From contig JAAELO010000296.1 of assembly GCA_024226555.1 (NCBI GenBank), positions 1 to 34,131 on the forward strand: a DNA stretch of 34,131 bases, given 5' to 3'. The notes beneath the pieces are model-generated. The model did no database searches and was not told the origin of the DNA. It saw only the letters and a program-made list of their open reading frames with translations. The stretch comes from Desulfobacterales bacterium. GTDB lineage: Bacteria > Desulfobacterota > Desulfobacteria > Desulfobacterales > JAAELO01. The translations under genes were made by a program, and so were the position numbers. Positions 24,543 through 34,036 of the stretch are shown here, in pieces; within the stretch, counting starts at the first letter, position 1, and each line of letters starts with the position of its first letter.

Positions 24543-25997
24543 TTAACCCATAACATCACTAACTGAAAAAACAGAAACCATATTTGTTTGAGATTTAAGA
24601 TTAAATATATTTCCTGCGACAATTATCTGATCAATATCATCAATATAATCCTCTTCCAGACAGCGCTTAACGGACATTTTTATTCTTGCAAATGGATCTG
24701 TTTCCTTATGGAGGTCTTCAATTAAAAGAGCTTCAATACCCCATAACAGCTTCATTTCCCTCGAAACTCTGATATCTGAAGTAATTCCAATTATTGGAAG
24801 AAATGGTCTGTATTTTGATATCATCTGACCTGTATACCCACTTTCAGTGATACATATAATCTTACCACTGTAACAATCCATTTCACAAAACTCTTTTGAT
24901 GCTGAATATACAAGATGTCCAATAATTTCAGAATAAGTTTCATTATCTGAGTCATAATCATCAGGATCCTTACTGGATAAACTTAATGATTCTGAAGTTC
25001 TTATTATTCTCTCCATAATTGCCACAGCATTTTCAGGATAATCTCCCGATGCAGTTTCTGCACTTAACATTACTGCATCTGCACCATCGGCTATTGCATT
25101 ATAAACATCAGATGCCTCTGCTCTTGTTGGAACAGGGTTTTTGACCATGGATTCAAGCATTTGTGTTGCTACAATTACAGGTTTTCCCGCTATGTTGCAT
25201 TTTCGAACCATCTCTTTTTGTGCAGGAATTACATCTTCTGGCGGAATTTCCACTCCAAGATCTCCACGGGCTACCATAATGCCATCAGATGCTTCCAAAA
25301 TAGAATCAAAATTTTCCAAAGCCACGGGACGCTCTATTTTTGCAATCAACTTAATTTGACCATTTCCATAACTCTTTAACAGATCTCTTATATTTTTCAC
25401 ATCTTCAGCGCTCTTAACAAAGGATATTGCTACATATTCCGGGTCAAGCTCAGCAATTAATTTCAAATCCTCTTTGTCCTTTGTGGTAGGGACACTTAAA
25501 GAGATTTCTGTGGATGGGAGATTAACACCCTTTCTTGAGGTAAGGTGCCCTCCTGCCATAATTGTGCAGTTTATCTCATTACCCTTTACATCAACTACTT
25601 CAAGACATATTATACCATCGTTTATATATATCAGTTCACCCTTTTCAACTTCCTTAGGAAGTTCAGGGTAGGATATTGTCACCTTCTCAGCATCACCTTC
25701 TATAATTTCCGTTGTAACAATAATATTTTTCCCAACATTTAATAGAGATCCTTTTCCCTTCATCTCCCCAATTCTGATTTTAGGACCTTGTATGTCACAG
25801 AGTATTGCTAATTTCTTATTTGCTTCTCTAACATTCTTAAATATTTCTCTCTTTTGCTCTGCATCACCATGGGAAAAATTTATTCTTGTACAATCAACAC
25901 CAATTTCTGAGAGTTTTCTTATATCTTCCATGGTATTTGTTGAAGGGCCTAAAGTGGCCAGAATTTTTGATTTTGTAAGTTTGGTTGAGTGTTTCAT
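24543..25997 (-). CDS. pyk: Pyruvate kinase
   Basis: This 484-residue protein is slightly longer than the usual 470-480. The start ATG follows AAGGAG. The N-terminus KSKILATLGPSTN is followed by INFSHGD (substrate loop), the B-domain to about residue 165, KIERPVALENFD with the catalytic Lys-Ile-Glu, and MVARGDLGVEIP with metal-binding Asp. The signature GKPVIVATQMLESM and PTRAEASDVYNA complete the barrel, and a C-terminal regulatory domain follows. It converts phosphoenolpyruvate and ADP to pyruvate and ATP, the last glycolytic step. It is monocistronic, and its upstream region carries a composite MITE. Confidence 0.97.
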   Translation of the reverse strand: MKHSTKLTKSKILATLGPSTNTMEDIRKLSEIGVDCTRINFSHGDAEQKREIFKNVREANKKLAILCDIQGPKIRIGEMKGKGSLLNVGKNIIVTTEIIEGDAEKVTISYPELPKEVEKGELIYINDGIICLEVVDVKGNEINCTIMAGGHLTSRKGVNLPSTEISLSVPTTKDKEDLKLIAELDPEYVAISFVKSAEDVKNIRDLLKSYGNGQIKLIAKIERPVALENFDSILEASDGIMVARGDLGVEIPPEDVIPAQKEMVRKCNIAGKPVIVATQMLESMVKNPVPTRAEASDVYNAIADGADAVMLSAETASGDYPENAVAIMERIIRTSESLSLSSKDPDDYDSDNETYSEIIGHLVYSASKEFCEMDCYSGKIICITESGYTGQMISKYRPFLPIIGITSDIRVSREMKLLWGIEALLIEDLHKETDPFARIKMSVKRCLEEDYIDDIDQIIVAGNIFNLKSQTNMVSVFSVSDVMG

Positions 25998-26094
25998 TTT
26001 GCTCCTTATCTGGTGAATGATTTTAATACATAAAAGAAACCTCTGATTATGTTTCCTTCAGTATTATCTAAAGAATATTTGATAAGTATTAACA

Positions 26095-26342
26095 GGGAAT
26101 CTCTTCTTCTAAGTAACACTTTTTATATATTATGTGTTATTAGGCAGTTAGGTTCCAGAATATCTATTCTGGAGGAGTCGCTAATAACTGCCTATAAAAC
26201 AAAAGGCTTTAGTTTTGTTTGATCGAACTACTTAGGTTATTTTAAAAGATAAAACTGTGTAAAATCGCCTCGTTATTCTTTCTCATACAGAGATTTTATA
26301 AACGCTGTATTTCAAACAAATTTCTAATTATTAGAAGTTCCC
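26095..26342 (+). mobile_element. Composite MITE region upstream of pyk
   Basis: A full element (26173-26342) begins AGGAGTCGCTAATAACTG and ends TTATTAGAAGTTCCC. It is longer (170 bp) than the 131-bp type and shares ACTGCCTATAAAAC and CTTTAGTTTTGTTTG with the copy at 2051-2130. Just before it, TCCAGAATA-TC-TATTCTGGA forms a 9-bp-stem palindrome (26154-26173). Further left, AGGGAATCTCT (26095) may be a second degenerate end. Confidence 0.65.
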
Positions 26343-26351
26343 AATAATATG

Positions 26352-26729
26352 TTACTTTGTGATTTTATCGATGTAGTCACAAATTTTCATTAGATCCGGC
26401 ATGGGTTTAAGGAAGATATTACCCTTTGTCATACCAAGCTTAACAAGATCTTCTGAAAGTGCAAACTCTACAGAACCTGTGTGGATCAGAAACTTTATGG
26501 CAGGATCTATTTCAGATGATCTGATTATCAAAAGATCTCCACTCATCCCTGGTAATCTGAGATCTACAATAACAACATTATATTTTTTAGCAGAAATCAT
26601 TTCAAGAGCTATTTCTGCGCTTTCTGCAGAATCAACCTGATAATCGAAATCCTGTAAAAACTCACTGAGACTTGTACGAATTGAGATCTCATCATCAACT
26701 ATAAGAACATTAATACTGGAATTATTCAT
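26352..26729 (-). CDS. Single-domain response regulator receiver protein
   Basis: The 125 residues are just long enough for one CheY-like receiver domain, with no output domain. The acidic pocket VDDE (Asp12, Asp13), the phosphoacceptor Asp56 in VVIVDLRLPG, the Thr in LIHTGS and the Lys in FLKPMP are all present, so it should be phosphorylatable. Start choice: AAGGA precedes both GTG (26732) and ATG (26729), and the ATG is used here. No histidine kinase is adjacent. The gene lies downstream of the AI-2E-type transporter on the same strand with a 113-bp gap, and its stop is 9 bp from a MITE. It may act in phosphorelay or as a connector. Confidence 0.92.
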   Translation of the reverse strand: MNNSSINVLIVDDEISIRTSLSEFLQDFDYQVDSAESAEIALEMISAKKYNVVIVDLRLPGMSGDLLIIRSSEIDPAIKFLIHTGSVEFALSEDLVKLGMTKGNIFLKPMPDLMKICDYIDKITK

Positions 26730-26842
26730 CACTGAAAATCCTTGTTTTACATACTTTAAAGACTACTGAATTGTATTCATAATTCATTATATAAAATCAT
26801 GGATTCAAGTGTCAAGAAAGCCATGCAAATATAATCCTATTT

Positions 26843-27922
26843 TTAATTACTGTCCTGTTTGTTAAGATAGTGCTCAAATTCCAGATTATAAATATATAGA
26901 AGTACCATAACCAATCCGAAAATCAAGGGACCGTATATCAAACCTATCATACCAAAAAAATTTATACCTCCCAAAATTGAAAAGAAAATCAGAAAAGTAC
27001 TCATATTGGCAGAACCCTTCATAAAAAGCGGCCTGACAACATTATCTAATCCCCCAACAACGACAACACACCAGATAAACACAAAAATTGCCATTCCCGT
27101 ATGTCCTGTTAAAGCAAGATATATAGTTGAAGGAATCCAGATTAATGCAGTTCCAACCACAGGAATCAATGATGCAAAAGCCATCATTACACCCCAGAAT
27201 AACCATGGCAGGTCTGCAATACCAAAAGCAATTGCTCCTGCCACACCCTGTGCAATTGCTGTTGCAAAAGTTCCTAAGAGTACAGATTTTGAAACAGAAT
27301 TTGCTTTTTTAAGTATTTCATCTTCATGGCTGGTTGATAATGGAACCAAATGCAGCACATATTCATAAATTTCCTTTTCATCACGTACAAAAAAGAAAAA
27401 TGAAAATATCATCAATGCGAAACTACCAAAAATACTTATTAAATCACCTGCTAATTCTTTACCATATCCCAATATAAATTCTGCAAATTTTTTACCTGCA
27501 TCAAGTGAAATAGCCTCTAAATCAAGCTTATCAAAACCAGGTATGGTGTTTTTCAAACCAGGTGTTAACTCTTTCAGAGTAGCAATTAAATTTGTAAGAT
27601 TTCCACCTTTAACCCACTCATTGATATTTATAAAGAGCTCGGCAGCTTGTTTAAAAAGAGCAATCATTACTATTGTAAATGGAATAATTACGACAAATGT
27701 TAAAAGCAAACAGGATAATCCTGCTGCAATATTTTTTTTATTTTTTAATTTTTTTTCAATTCTTCTATGCACAGGACCTATTACCGCAGCAAGGATCAAT
27801 GCTATTATTATTGGATTAAGATATGGTTTTAAAATTCCATAGCATGTATAAATACCTAAGAACAAAAGGAAAAAGAGAAAGTAATGTCCATGTTTCGTAT
27901 TTGCATCTTCTTCAGTATTCAT
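26843..27922 (-). CDS. AI-2E transporter (PerM/UPF0118) family membrane protein
   Basis: This 359-residue protein starts at an ATG preceded by GGAG. The topology is typical: two close N-terminal membrane segments (FLLFLGIYTCYGIL and an Ile/Ala-rich second, PIIIALILAAVIGPVH), a third near residues 65-90, a large polar loop, then four or five C-terminal segments. These include the LFWGVMMAFASLIPVVGTALIW and FGMIGLIYGPLIFG regions that mark the family. Members export or exchange small molecules, and a few are implicated in autoinducer or Na+/H+ transport; the substrate here is unknown. Confidence 0.9.
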   Translation of the reverse strand: MNTEEDANTKHGHYFLFFLLFLGIYTCYGILKPYLNPIIIALILAAVIGPVHRRIEKKLKNKKNIAAGLSCLLLTFVVIIPFTIVMIALFKQAAELFININEWVKGGNLTNLIATLKELTPGLKNTIPGFDKLDLEAISLDAGKKFAEFILGYGKELAGDLISIFGSFALMIFSFFFFVRDEKEIYEYVLHLVPLSTSHEDEILKKANSVSKSVLLGTFATAIAQGVAGAIAFGIADLPWLFWGVMMAFASLIPVVGTALIWIPSTIYLALTGHTGMAIFVFIWCVVVVGGLDNVVRPLFMKGSANMSTFLIFFSILGGINFFGMIGLIYGPLIFGLVMVLLYIYNLEFEHYLNKQDSN

Positions 27923-28011
27923 AATTTTTTCTCCATAAAAAGTGGACAGGGTTCATTTTTTATATATCTTATTATAATCGCGTATTTAATAAAAGATTTT
28001 ACTGATTTATC

Positions 28012-28041
28012 TTGTCCATTAATAGTTTTTCCTGCTATAAT
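28012..28041 (+). promoter_or_regulatory. Predicted promoter of the cNMP-domain gene
   Basis: TTGTCC, 18 bases, then a perfect TATAAT. Transcription would start near 28048, about 50 nt before the chosen start codon. Confidence 0.6.
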
Positions 28042-28099
28042 TCATTATTAATTTCGCAGATTTGTGTATCTCACCAAAAGAAAATTTCAGGAGCTAAAA

Positions 28100-28885
28100 A
28101 TGCCAAAGGAAATAAAATCCAATCTTATTAGTGAAGACACAATAGATTTAATTAGTAAATTTCAAATACTTGTTGAGCTTGATAAGGATGAGATCAAAAG
28201 TATCCTTGGAGAGGAAGGGTCGGATTATCAGCGTAATATTGCAAAACTGATGAAATTTAAAGAGAGAGAAATCGTAATAAATGAAGGTGATTTTGATAGC
28301 TGGGTTTTCTGGATCGTAAAAGGTGAATTTGCTGTAGTAAAAGAAAACGTCATTATAACTTACTTTACAATTCCCGGTGAAGTTTTTGGAGAGATGAGTA
28401 TTTTGGATGCAGACCAGAGATCAGCATCTGTTATAGCGAAGACTGAGGGTGTTTGCCTTTGTATAGATATGTCAATTCTAGATAATATAAAAAATGATGA
28501 AATTACAGATAAAATTAAAAAAGGCATCCAGAATATAAAAAATGAACGTTTAAATAATACAACAAAGAAACTTGTTTCTGAAAAACAAAAAATAACTGAA
28601 CAAAAACAGGAACTGGAAAATGAGAGGAAAAGATTAAAAGATATAGAAGTTATGTTAAATGAAAAAATTCAGAGTCTTTTTGACAAAGAGGTAAAGCTGA
28701 CAAATTGGGAAAAGAAACTTGAAGATAAAGAGAAAAAATTTCCAGAAGGCGATGAACAAAATGAAGTGGAAGATGTTGAGGTTGAAAGTGAAAGTAGTGA
28801 GAAGAAAGGTGATATTGAACTGGATCAGATTGATGTAGTAGACAAAAATGATGGCGAGGGAGAAGAAACGATTGACCTGGATTAA
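28100..28885 (+). CDS. Cyclic-nucleotide-binding-domain protein with coiled coil and acidic tail
   Basis: The protein has 261 residues from the ATG after CAGGAG. Residues about 20-140 form a cNMP-type beta-barrel: IVINEGDFDSWVFWIVKGEFAV, then PGEVFGEMSILDADQRSASVIA as the phosphate-binding cassette, with Glu and Arg in the expected places. Instead of a DNA-binding helix-turn-helix, a long coiled coil follows (about 150-220, Lys/Glu-rich heptads). The tail is strongly acidic and ends EETIDLD. It is therefore probably a cytoplasmic ligand-sensing adaptor rather than a CRP-type transcription factor. The ligand (cAMP, cGMP or none) is not determined. It converges on topB with a 14-bp gap. Confidence 0.85.
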   Translation: MPKEIKSNLISEDTIDLISKFQILVELDKDEIKSILGEEGSDYQRNIAKLMKFKEREIVINEGDFDSWVFWIVKGEFAVVKENVIITYFTIPGEVFGEMSILDADQRSASVIAKTEGVCLCIDMSILDNIKNDEITDKIKKGIQNIKNERLNNTTKKLVSEKQKITEQKQELENERKRLKDIEVMLNEKIQSLFDKEVKLTNWEKKLEDKEKKFPEGDEQNEVEDVEVESESSEKKGDIELDQIDVVDKNDGEGEETIDLD

Positions 28886-28899
28886 TTTTCAAAGTTTTA

Positions 28900-31374
28900 T
28901 TAATAGATAAAGGACGTTTCCCAGTTAGTTTTATGCTTTTTGGAAGTGATATTTCCCGGAATTTTAGTAAGTTTCAATCTGGCTTTAAATTCATCGGCTG
29001 TTTTTGGATTAAAAACTAATTCCTCAGTTTCTTTACCTTCAAGTAATATCTTGATAATATCTTCATTAATGTTTTTCCCAGAGATCGTCTTCCATATTAC
29101 AAAACTACAACTTCCACTTGATTCCGGCCAGTTTGCACAACCATAACCTTTTTTACCCTCTATTATTATTCCACCACAAGAGGGGCATAATCCAAATTTG
29201 TTTTCATATTGTATTTTGGGTTTCACTGGTTTTTCATCTGAAAATCCAAAAGTTACCTTCCAATTATCTTTCTCTGATATTCTGAGTTTTGCATTAAATT
29301 TTTTGCCAGCTTTTGAACTGAAACCTGTAATTTCCTTTGTTGTTTTATTCTCTATTAACTGGATGGCGATCTCTTGTGAAATATCTTTTCCTGCAATTTT
29401 TTTCCAGATAACAAAAGGACATCCACTTTTCCAGTTTGAACAACCAAAAGCTTTTTGATTTTCAATGACCTGCCCTTTACAGGCGGGGCAACCTGAAATT
29501 GAATTAGCTGAGTCATGGATTGAATTCACAGGTTCGATCTCTTTAAACTCATTAACAATTTTATCAACAAACATTTTAATATTCTCAATGAAAGGTGCGC
29601 TTTCTGCGTCACCCTGAGCTATACTCTCAAGCTCCATCTCCCACCTTGCCGTTTCCTCAGGAGCAACAAGAAGTTTTGCCGATTTTAATTGTTTAAGGGT
29701 TTCAATAAGGATATTTCCTTTATCTGTTGCAATTACAGTTTTCTTTACCCTTTCAATATACTTTCTTAAAATTAAAGTTTCAATTATCTGAGCTCTTGTG
29801 GCCTGGGTTCCTAACCCTGTTTCTCCCCTATAAATCTTTTTCAGGTCTTTCTCTTCAACATATTTACCAGGGTTTGTCATATCTTTTAAGAGGGTAGCCT
29901 CAGTATAGAAAGGATCGGGTGTTGTTTTTTTGCTTTTAATATCAGTTTTATGAACGTTAAAGTTATCTCCTTTTTCAACTTTAGGAAGATCTTCCTGGTC
30001 TTCCTCATCACTCTTCTTTTTGATAACTTTGTCATCTTTGTATACGTTTTTCCATCCAGGGTTTAAGATTACTTTACCCTTTGTTCTAAAAGTTTCTCCG
30101 CAGGATTCTGTTACGATCTCAGTTTGCTCAAATTCACAATGGTTATGAAATACAGCGGCAAATCGTTTTATTACAAGGCCGAATATTTTATTTTCATCTT
30201 CGTTTGCATCTTTTGGAATTGGTTTAAGGGGTATTAAAGCATGGTGATCTGTTAGTTTTGCATCATTAAAAACTCTTTTATTACTCTTACTAACAAGACT
30301 TAAATCCACACCATTGAAATATTTTTTGTAGATATTGCTGAACTTAACTACAAGGTTTTTTGTCATACCTATGTTTTGACTACCAAGAACTTTTGAATCA
30401 GTTCTTGGGTATGAAAGACATTTTTTTGTTTCATACAGATTTTGAGCAACATCTAGGGTTTTTTTTGCAGTGAAACCAAATTTGGTATTAGCTTCACGCT
30501 GCAGATCAGTAAGTGAAAACAGATCGGGTGGTGGTTGCTTCTTTTTAGCTCTCTTGACAGATTTTACAAGAGCATCCTTGCCTGTTATTATATCCTTAAT
30601 AGCATTGACATCTTCAAGTGTATTAAATCTTGTTTTATTTTTTTTAAACCATATACCTTTATATTTCTGAGATCCTTCTATATTTCTAAATTCACAATAG
30701 AGAAGATAGTAAGGCTCTGGTTTAAAATTTTCCCTTTTTTTGCACCTGGTAACAATTAAAGATAAAACAGCAGTTTGAACTCTTCCCACAGAGAACAGAT
30801 CATTCATTTTGAGAGTGGCTGCACGACTGCTGTTCATTCCCACAAGCCAGTCGGCAATTTGTCTGCATTGCCCTGCTTTCCACAATCTGTCATATGATGT
30901 GGATGGTTTTAGGTCATTTAAGCCATCTTTTATAACTTCTGCTGTTAAAGCCTGACTGGTCCAGAACCTTGAAATGTTTACCTTTCCTTCACCACTCTCG
31001 TTTAGGTATTTGGTAGCAATAAGGATGGTCCTTGCGATAACCTCGCCTTCTCTTCCTGCATCAGTGGCAATAACAAGGTTTTCTATTTTACTTTTTGAAA
31101 TAATGGTTTTTATAGTTTTTAACTGGCTTTTGGTTCTTTCTACGGGTTTATATTTAAAGCTCTCAGGTATTACAGGAAGGGTTGCAAAATTCCACTTTTT
31201 CCATTTTTGATCATAATCATCTGGTTCAAAAAGTTCAACCAAGTGACCAACAGCCCAGGTGATGATGTACTTGTCATCTTCAATATAACCATCTTTTCTT
31301 CTGGGGTTTTTTAATATAGCTTTTGAGAAATCTCTGGCTACAGATGGCTTTTCGGTAAGTATTAACGTTTTCAC
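28900..31374 (-). CDS. topB: DNA topoisomerase III
   Basis: This 824-residue type IA topoisomerase starts at GTG after GGGGAT. The N-terminal TOPRIM domain (LTEKPSVARDFS, then ATDAGREGEVIART) holds the metal-binding acids. The catalytic Tyr322 lies in CLSYPRTDSK. The barrel runs to about residue 600. The C-terminus carries two zinc-ribbon-like repeats with paired cysteines (CPACKGQ...FGCSNWKSGC and CPSCGGI...GYGCANW), each followed by a KxISGKxI-type repeat typical of topoisomerase C-terminal modules. It decatenates single-stranded DNA at replication and recombination intermediates. It lies 16 bp after the CoA hydrolase-GNAT gene, so the two are likely cotranscribed. Confidence 0.95.
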   Translation of the reverse strand: MKTLILTEKPSVARDFSKAILKNPRRKDGYIEDDKYIITWAVGHLVELFEPDDYDQKWKKWNFATLPVIPESFKYKPVERTKSQLKTIKTIISKSKIENLVIATDAGREGEVIARTILIATKYLNESGEGKVNISRFWTSQALTAEVIKDGLNDLKPSTSYDRLWKAGQCRQIADWLVGMNSSRAATLKMNDLFSVGRVQTAVLSLIVTRCKKRENFKPEPYYLLYCEFRNIEGSQKYKGIWFKKNKTRFNTLEDVNAIKDIITGKDALVKSVKRAKKKQPPPDLFSLTDLQREANTKFGFTAKKTLDVAQNLYETKKCLSYPRTDSKVLGSQNIGMTKNLVVKFSNIYKKYFNGVDLSLVSKSNKRVFNDAKLTDHHALIPLKPIPKDANEDENKIFGLVIKRFAAVFHNHCEFEQTEIVTESCGETFRTKGKVILNPGWKNVYKDDKVIKKKSDEEDQEDLPKVEKGDNFNVHKTDIKSKKTTPDPFYTEATLLKDMTNPGKYVEEKDLKKIYRGETGLGTQATRAQIIETLILRKYIERVKKTVIATDKGNILIETLKQLKSAKLLVAPEETARWEMELESIAQGDAESAPFIENIKMFVDKIVNEFKEIEPVNSIHDSANSISGCPACKGQVIENQKAFGCSNWKSGCPFVIWKKIAGKDISQEIAIQLIENKTTKEITGFSSKAGKKFNAKLRISEKDNWKVTFGFSDEKPVKPKIQYENKFGLCPSCGGIIIEGKKGYGCANWPESSGSCSFVIWKTISGKNINEDIIKILLEGKETEELVFNPKTADEFKARLKLTKIPGNITSKKHKTNWETSFIY

Positions 31375-31390
31375 TTAAATCCCCAACAAT

Positions 31391-33250
31391 TTAAAAAGTA
31401 CATTTCAAAACCAGAAATTCATCTTCATACTCTGTTTGAATCTGATTTTCAAGTGTATGGAATAGTTTTATCATTCCCTTATTATTTGGAGATGTATAAG
31501 CTTTTAAACCTTTAATCCCATTTTCTCTTGCAGCTTTTGCAAGTTTTTCAAGGAGACACTTTGCTATCTTGTGACCCTGCCACTCTTTGCTAACTGAAAA
31601 AGCTACTTCAGCCATATTATCAGTTGGATCAAGTAGATATTCACCAACAGCTATAACTTTACCAAAACCAAATTTTCCGGTGAGTCCTAGAATTGTAAGA
31701 TCTTTAATAAAATCTATTTCAAACGTAAAATCCACCTCATCATGCACAAAGCTTTTCTTTTCATAGAAAAACCTTGAAACAACATCTTTTTTATCAAGGC
31801 TATAGTAATGTTCCTGAATTCTTCTCTCATCAACTGGCTTTGCTGGTCTGAACCTTACAATTTCACCATTAATCATCTTTCGCTCTTCAAGCTTCAAAGG
31901 ATAAATTCCATGGATAGAATCCGATTGACTTCTTTTTGAATCTATAAGACCTGCTTTTTTAGCTTCTGAAAAGAGTTCATCCCTAAAATCAGGGTGCGCG
32001 ATACTTATAAGGGCTATAGCTCTCTCTTGAAGGCTCTTTCCAAAAAGATTTACAACTCCATATTCAGTTATAATATATTCAACATCACCTCTTGGAACTA
32101 CAACTGCGGTATCATTAAGAGATGGCACAATCCTGCTTGCTGTCCCTTTTAGTGAAGTTGATTTAAGCATTATTATAGCTTTTCCACCATCTGATCTTAA
32201 AGCACCTTTAATAGTTTCAAGCATACCTGTAACACCTGAAAAATTATTAAATGTCATGCCATCTGCAGCAACCTGACCTGTTAAATCAATTGCCATTGCG
32301 ACATTAAAGGATACCATTCTCTTATTCTGAGAGATGATATTTATATCATTCACATAATTTGATGGGTGAAATTCAATACTTGGATTATCATCAAGGAATT
32401 CATAAAGGTGTTGTGTTCCAATTGCACAACTTGCAATTATTTTACCTTCATTGATACCTTTCATCTTATTGTTAACAATACCTCTTGATACAAGGTGCAT
32501 TATACCATCTGTTAAGTGCTGTCCATGAATTCCAAGATCATTTTTTTCTGAAAGTGCTAAAAGAACTGCCTGGGGCGCTTCCCCAAGACTTATATGCATA
32601 GTTGAACCATTTTGAATTAGTTTTGATGCATGGAGTGCTATCATTTCGGCTGTTTTATCTTCAGGATATTCGCCAATTGTAATTATATCCTCTTCGTGTT
32701 CAATAAAAACATCAACATCGTTTACATGTATAAAGCTTCTTCCTAAAACACGAGGCATTTTAGGATTAACCTGTGCAATTACAAGGTCAGCACTAAGAGC
32801 CGCAGATAAGGTGATGTCAACAGAAACTCCAAGACTCATCCAGCCAAAATCATCCGGAGGTGTAACTTGTATAAGGGCAACATGGATTGGTAATAGTTTC
32901 TGATTAAATAACCTTGGAATATCAGATAGATTTATAGGTGTAATAAAACGTCTGTTATTTTCAAATGTTTTTGACTTTGCTGAACCAAGATAGAAAGATC
33001 TTATGTTAAAATTCTGTGCACTTGACTCCCTCGCCATTTCAGAAAGAGGAGTACTTTCATTACTGAAAAGACGAACAATTTCAATATCTGTAAAAGATTT
33101 AGCTTTCCTTCCAAGCTCTTCGATCAGGTGCTGTGGCTCACTGCAATAGGAACTGATAAAAACTCTTTGTCCGGACTTTATAAGTTTTACAGCATCCTGG
33201 ACATTCCTTCTGTTCTCTACATAATAATCTGTCCAATATCTGGAGGTCAT
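31391..33250 (-). CDS. Acetyl-CoA hydrolase/CoA-transferase fused to a GNAT domain
   Basis: The protein has 619 residues from the ATG used here; the GTG nine bases earlier is part of its AGGTGA ribosome-binding site. Residues about 1-430 form an acetyl-CoA hydrolase/4-hydroxybutyrate CoA-transferase-type domain pair. Glu293 in IEFHPSNYVND is the expected catalytic glutamate, and AADGMTFNNFSGVTG is the CoA/oxyanion region. Residues about 455-619 are a GNAT acetyltransferase domain (MAEVAFSVSKEWQGHKIAKCL, with the acetyl-CoA loop QGHKIAK). The first domain would move CoA between acids. The second may be regulatory or acetylate the fusion or another protein, as proposed for related lysine acetyltransferases. 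The gene diverges from a TetR regulator and is followed by topB. Confidence 0.9.
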   Translation of the reverse strand: MTSRYWTDYYVENRRNVQDAVKLIKSGQRVFISSYCSEPQHLIEELGRKAKSFTDIEIVRLFSNESTPLSEMARESSAQNFNIRSFYLGSAKSKTFENNRRFITPINLSDIPRLFNQKLLPIHVALIQVTPPDDFGWMSLGVSVDITLSAALSADLVIAQVNPKMPRVLGRSFIHVNDVDVFIEHEEDIITIGEYPEDKTAEMIALHASKLIQNGSTMHISLGEAPQAVLLALSEKNDLGIHGQHLTDGIMHLVSRGIVNNKMKGINEGKIIASCAIGTQHLYEFLDDNPSIEFHPSNYVNDINIISQNKRMVSFNVAMAIDLTGQVAADGMTFNNFSGVTGMLETIKGALRSDGGKAIIMLKSTSLKGTASRIVPSLNDTAVVVPRGDVEYIITEYGVVNLFGKSLQERAIALISIAHPDFRDELFSEAKKAGLIDSKRSQSDSIHGIYPLKLEERKMINGEIVRFRPAKPVDERRIQEHYYSLDKKDVVSRFFYEKKSFVHDEVDFTFEIDFIKDLTILGLTGKFGFGKVIAVGEYLLDPTDNMAEVAFSVSKEWQGHKIAKCLLEKLAKAARENGIKGLKAYTSPNNKGMIKLFHTLENQIQTEYEDEFLVLKCTF

Positions 33251-33396
33251 ATTAGTCACCTGTTAATGATTAATTTTTAAGGGTTGGGCTAAAAAGTGGA
33301 ATAACAAACATAATTATGATATAACATATTTATTAATACAGTACAATTACAGATTTATTTACTTTTATTTAATTCGTGTTGTTCAAGGCTTGGAAA

Positions 33397-34026
33397 ATGG
33401 GTATAAAAAGTAGAAAAGAGAGAGAGAAAGAGCAAAAAAGACGTCTGATCTTAAATGCGGCAAAGAAACTGTTTTCAGAAAAAGGTTTCAGTAAAGCAAC
33501 AATGGAAGAGATAGCAAAGGAAGCCGAGTTTAGCCCCGGTACTCTTTATCTATATTTTAAAAATAAAGATGAGCTTGATGCATCGTTGTCAGTTGAAATA
33601 CTTGAATTCTTATCTGATAAACTTCATGAGGTTGTTGAAAATCAGGAACTGGATCCTTTACAAAAATTATACGCTTTGAAAGAAAAAGTTTTTGAAGTTT
33701 ATAACTATGACCCTGATCTACTTGTTAGTTTGTTTCATCTGAAAACAAGGAAAACATTTCAACACCTTACACGGAAACTTGTTGAAAGAATTGATACATT
33801 ATCACGGGATGCCCTAAAAACCCTTGCTAAGATTTTTGATGAGGGGATAAATAAGGGTGTTTTTATAGAAAAACATCCTAATGAGCTTGCTGATATTTTC
33901 TGGTCAATTTATTCAGGTGTTGTACTTTGGGAGGATAGCAAAAAATTCTTAAATGAGGATAAGAATTTTATAATGGAGACTCTTGAAACAGCTATAGATA
34001 TTTTTATAAAGGGTGTATTAAAATAA
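33397..34026 (+). CDS. TetR/AcrR-family transcriptional regulator
   Basis: The protein has 209 residues from the ATG, with AAGG eight bases upstream; an in-frame TTG at 33376 is less likely. The N-terminal helix-turn-helix is clear: RRLILNAAKKLFSEKGF, then TMEEIAKEAEFSPGTLYLYFKNKDEL. The remaining 150 residues form a helical ligand-binding domain with a plausible hydrophobic pocket. It diverges from the CoA hydrolase-GNAT gene across 146 bp and is a natural candidate repressor for it, perhaps sensing an acyl-CoA as FadR-like TetR members do (inference). It ends shortly before an intrinsic terminator. Confidence 0.93.
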   Translation: MGIKSRKEREKEQKRRLILNAAKKLFSEKGFSKATMEEIAKEAEFSPGTLYLYFKNKDELDASLSVEILEFLSDKLHEVVENQELDPLQKLYALKEKVFEVYNYDPDLLVSLFHLKTRKTFQHLTRKLVERIDTLSRDALKTLAKIFDEGINKGVFIEKHPNELADIFWSIYSGVVLWEDSKKFLNEDKNFIMETLETAIDIFIKGVLK

Positions 34027-34036
34027 AGTTGTTTAT

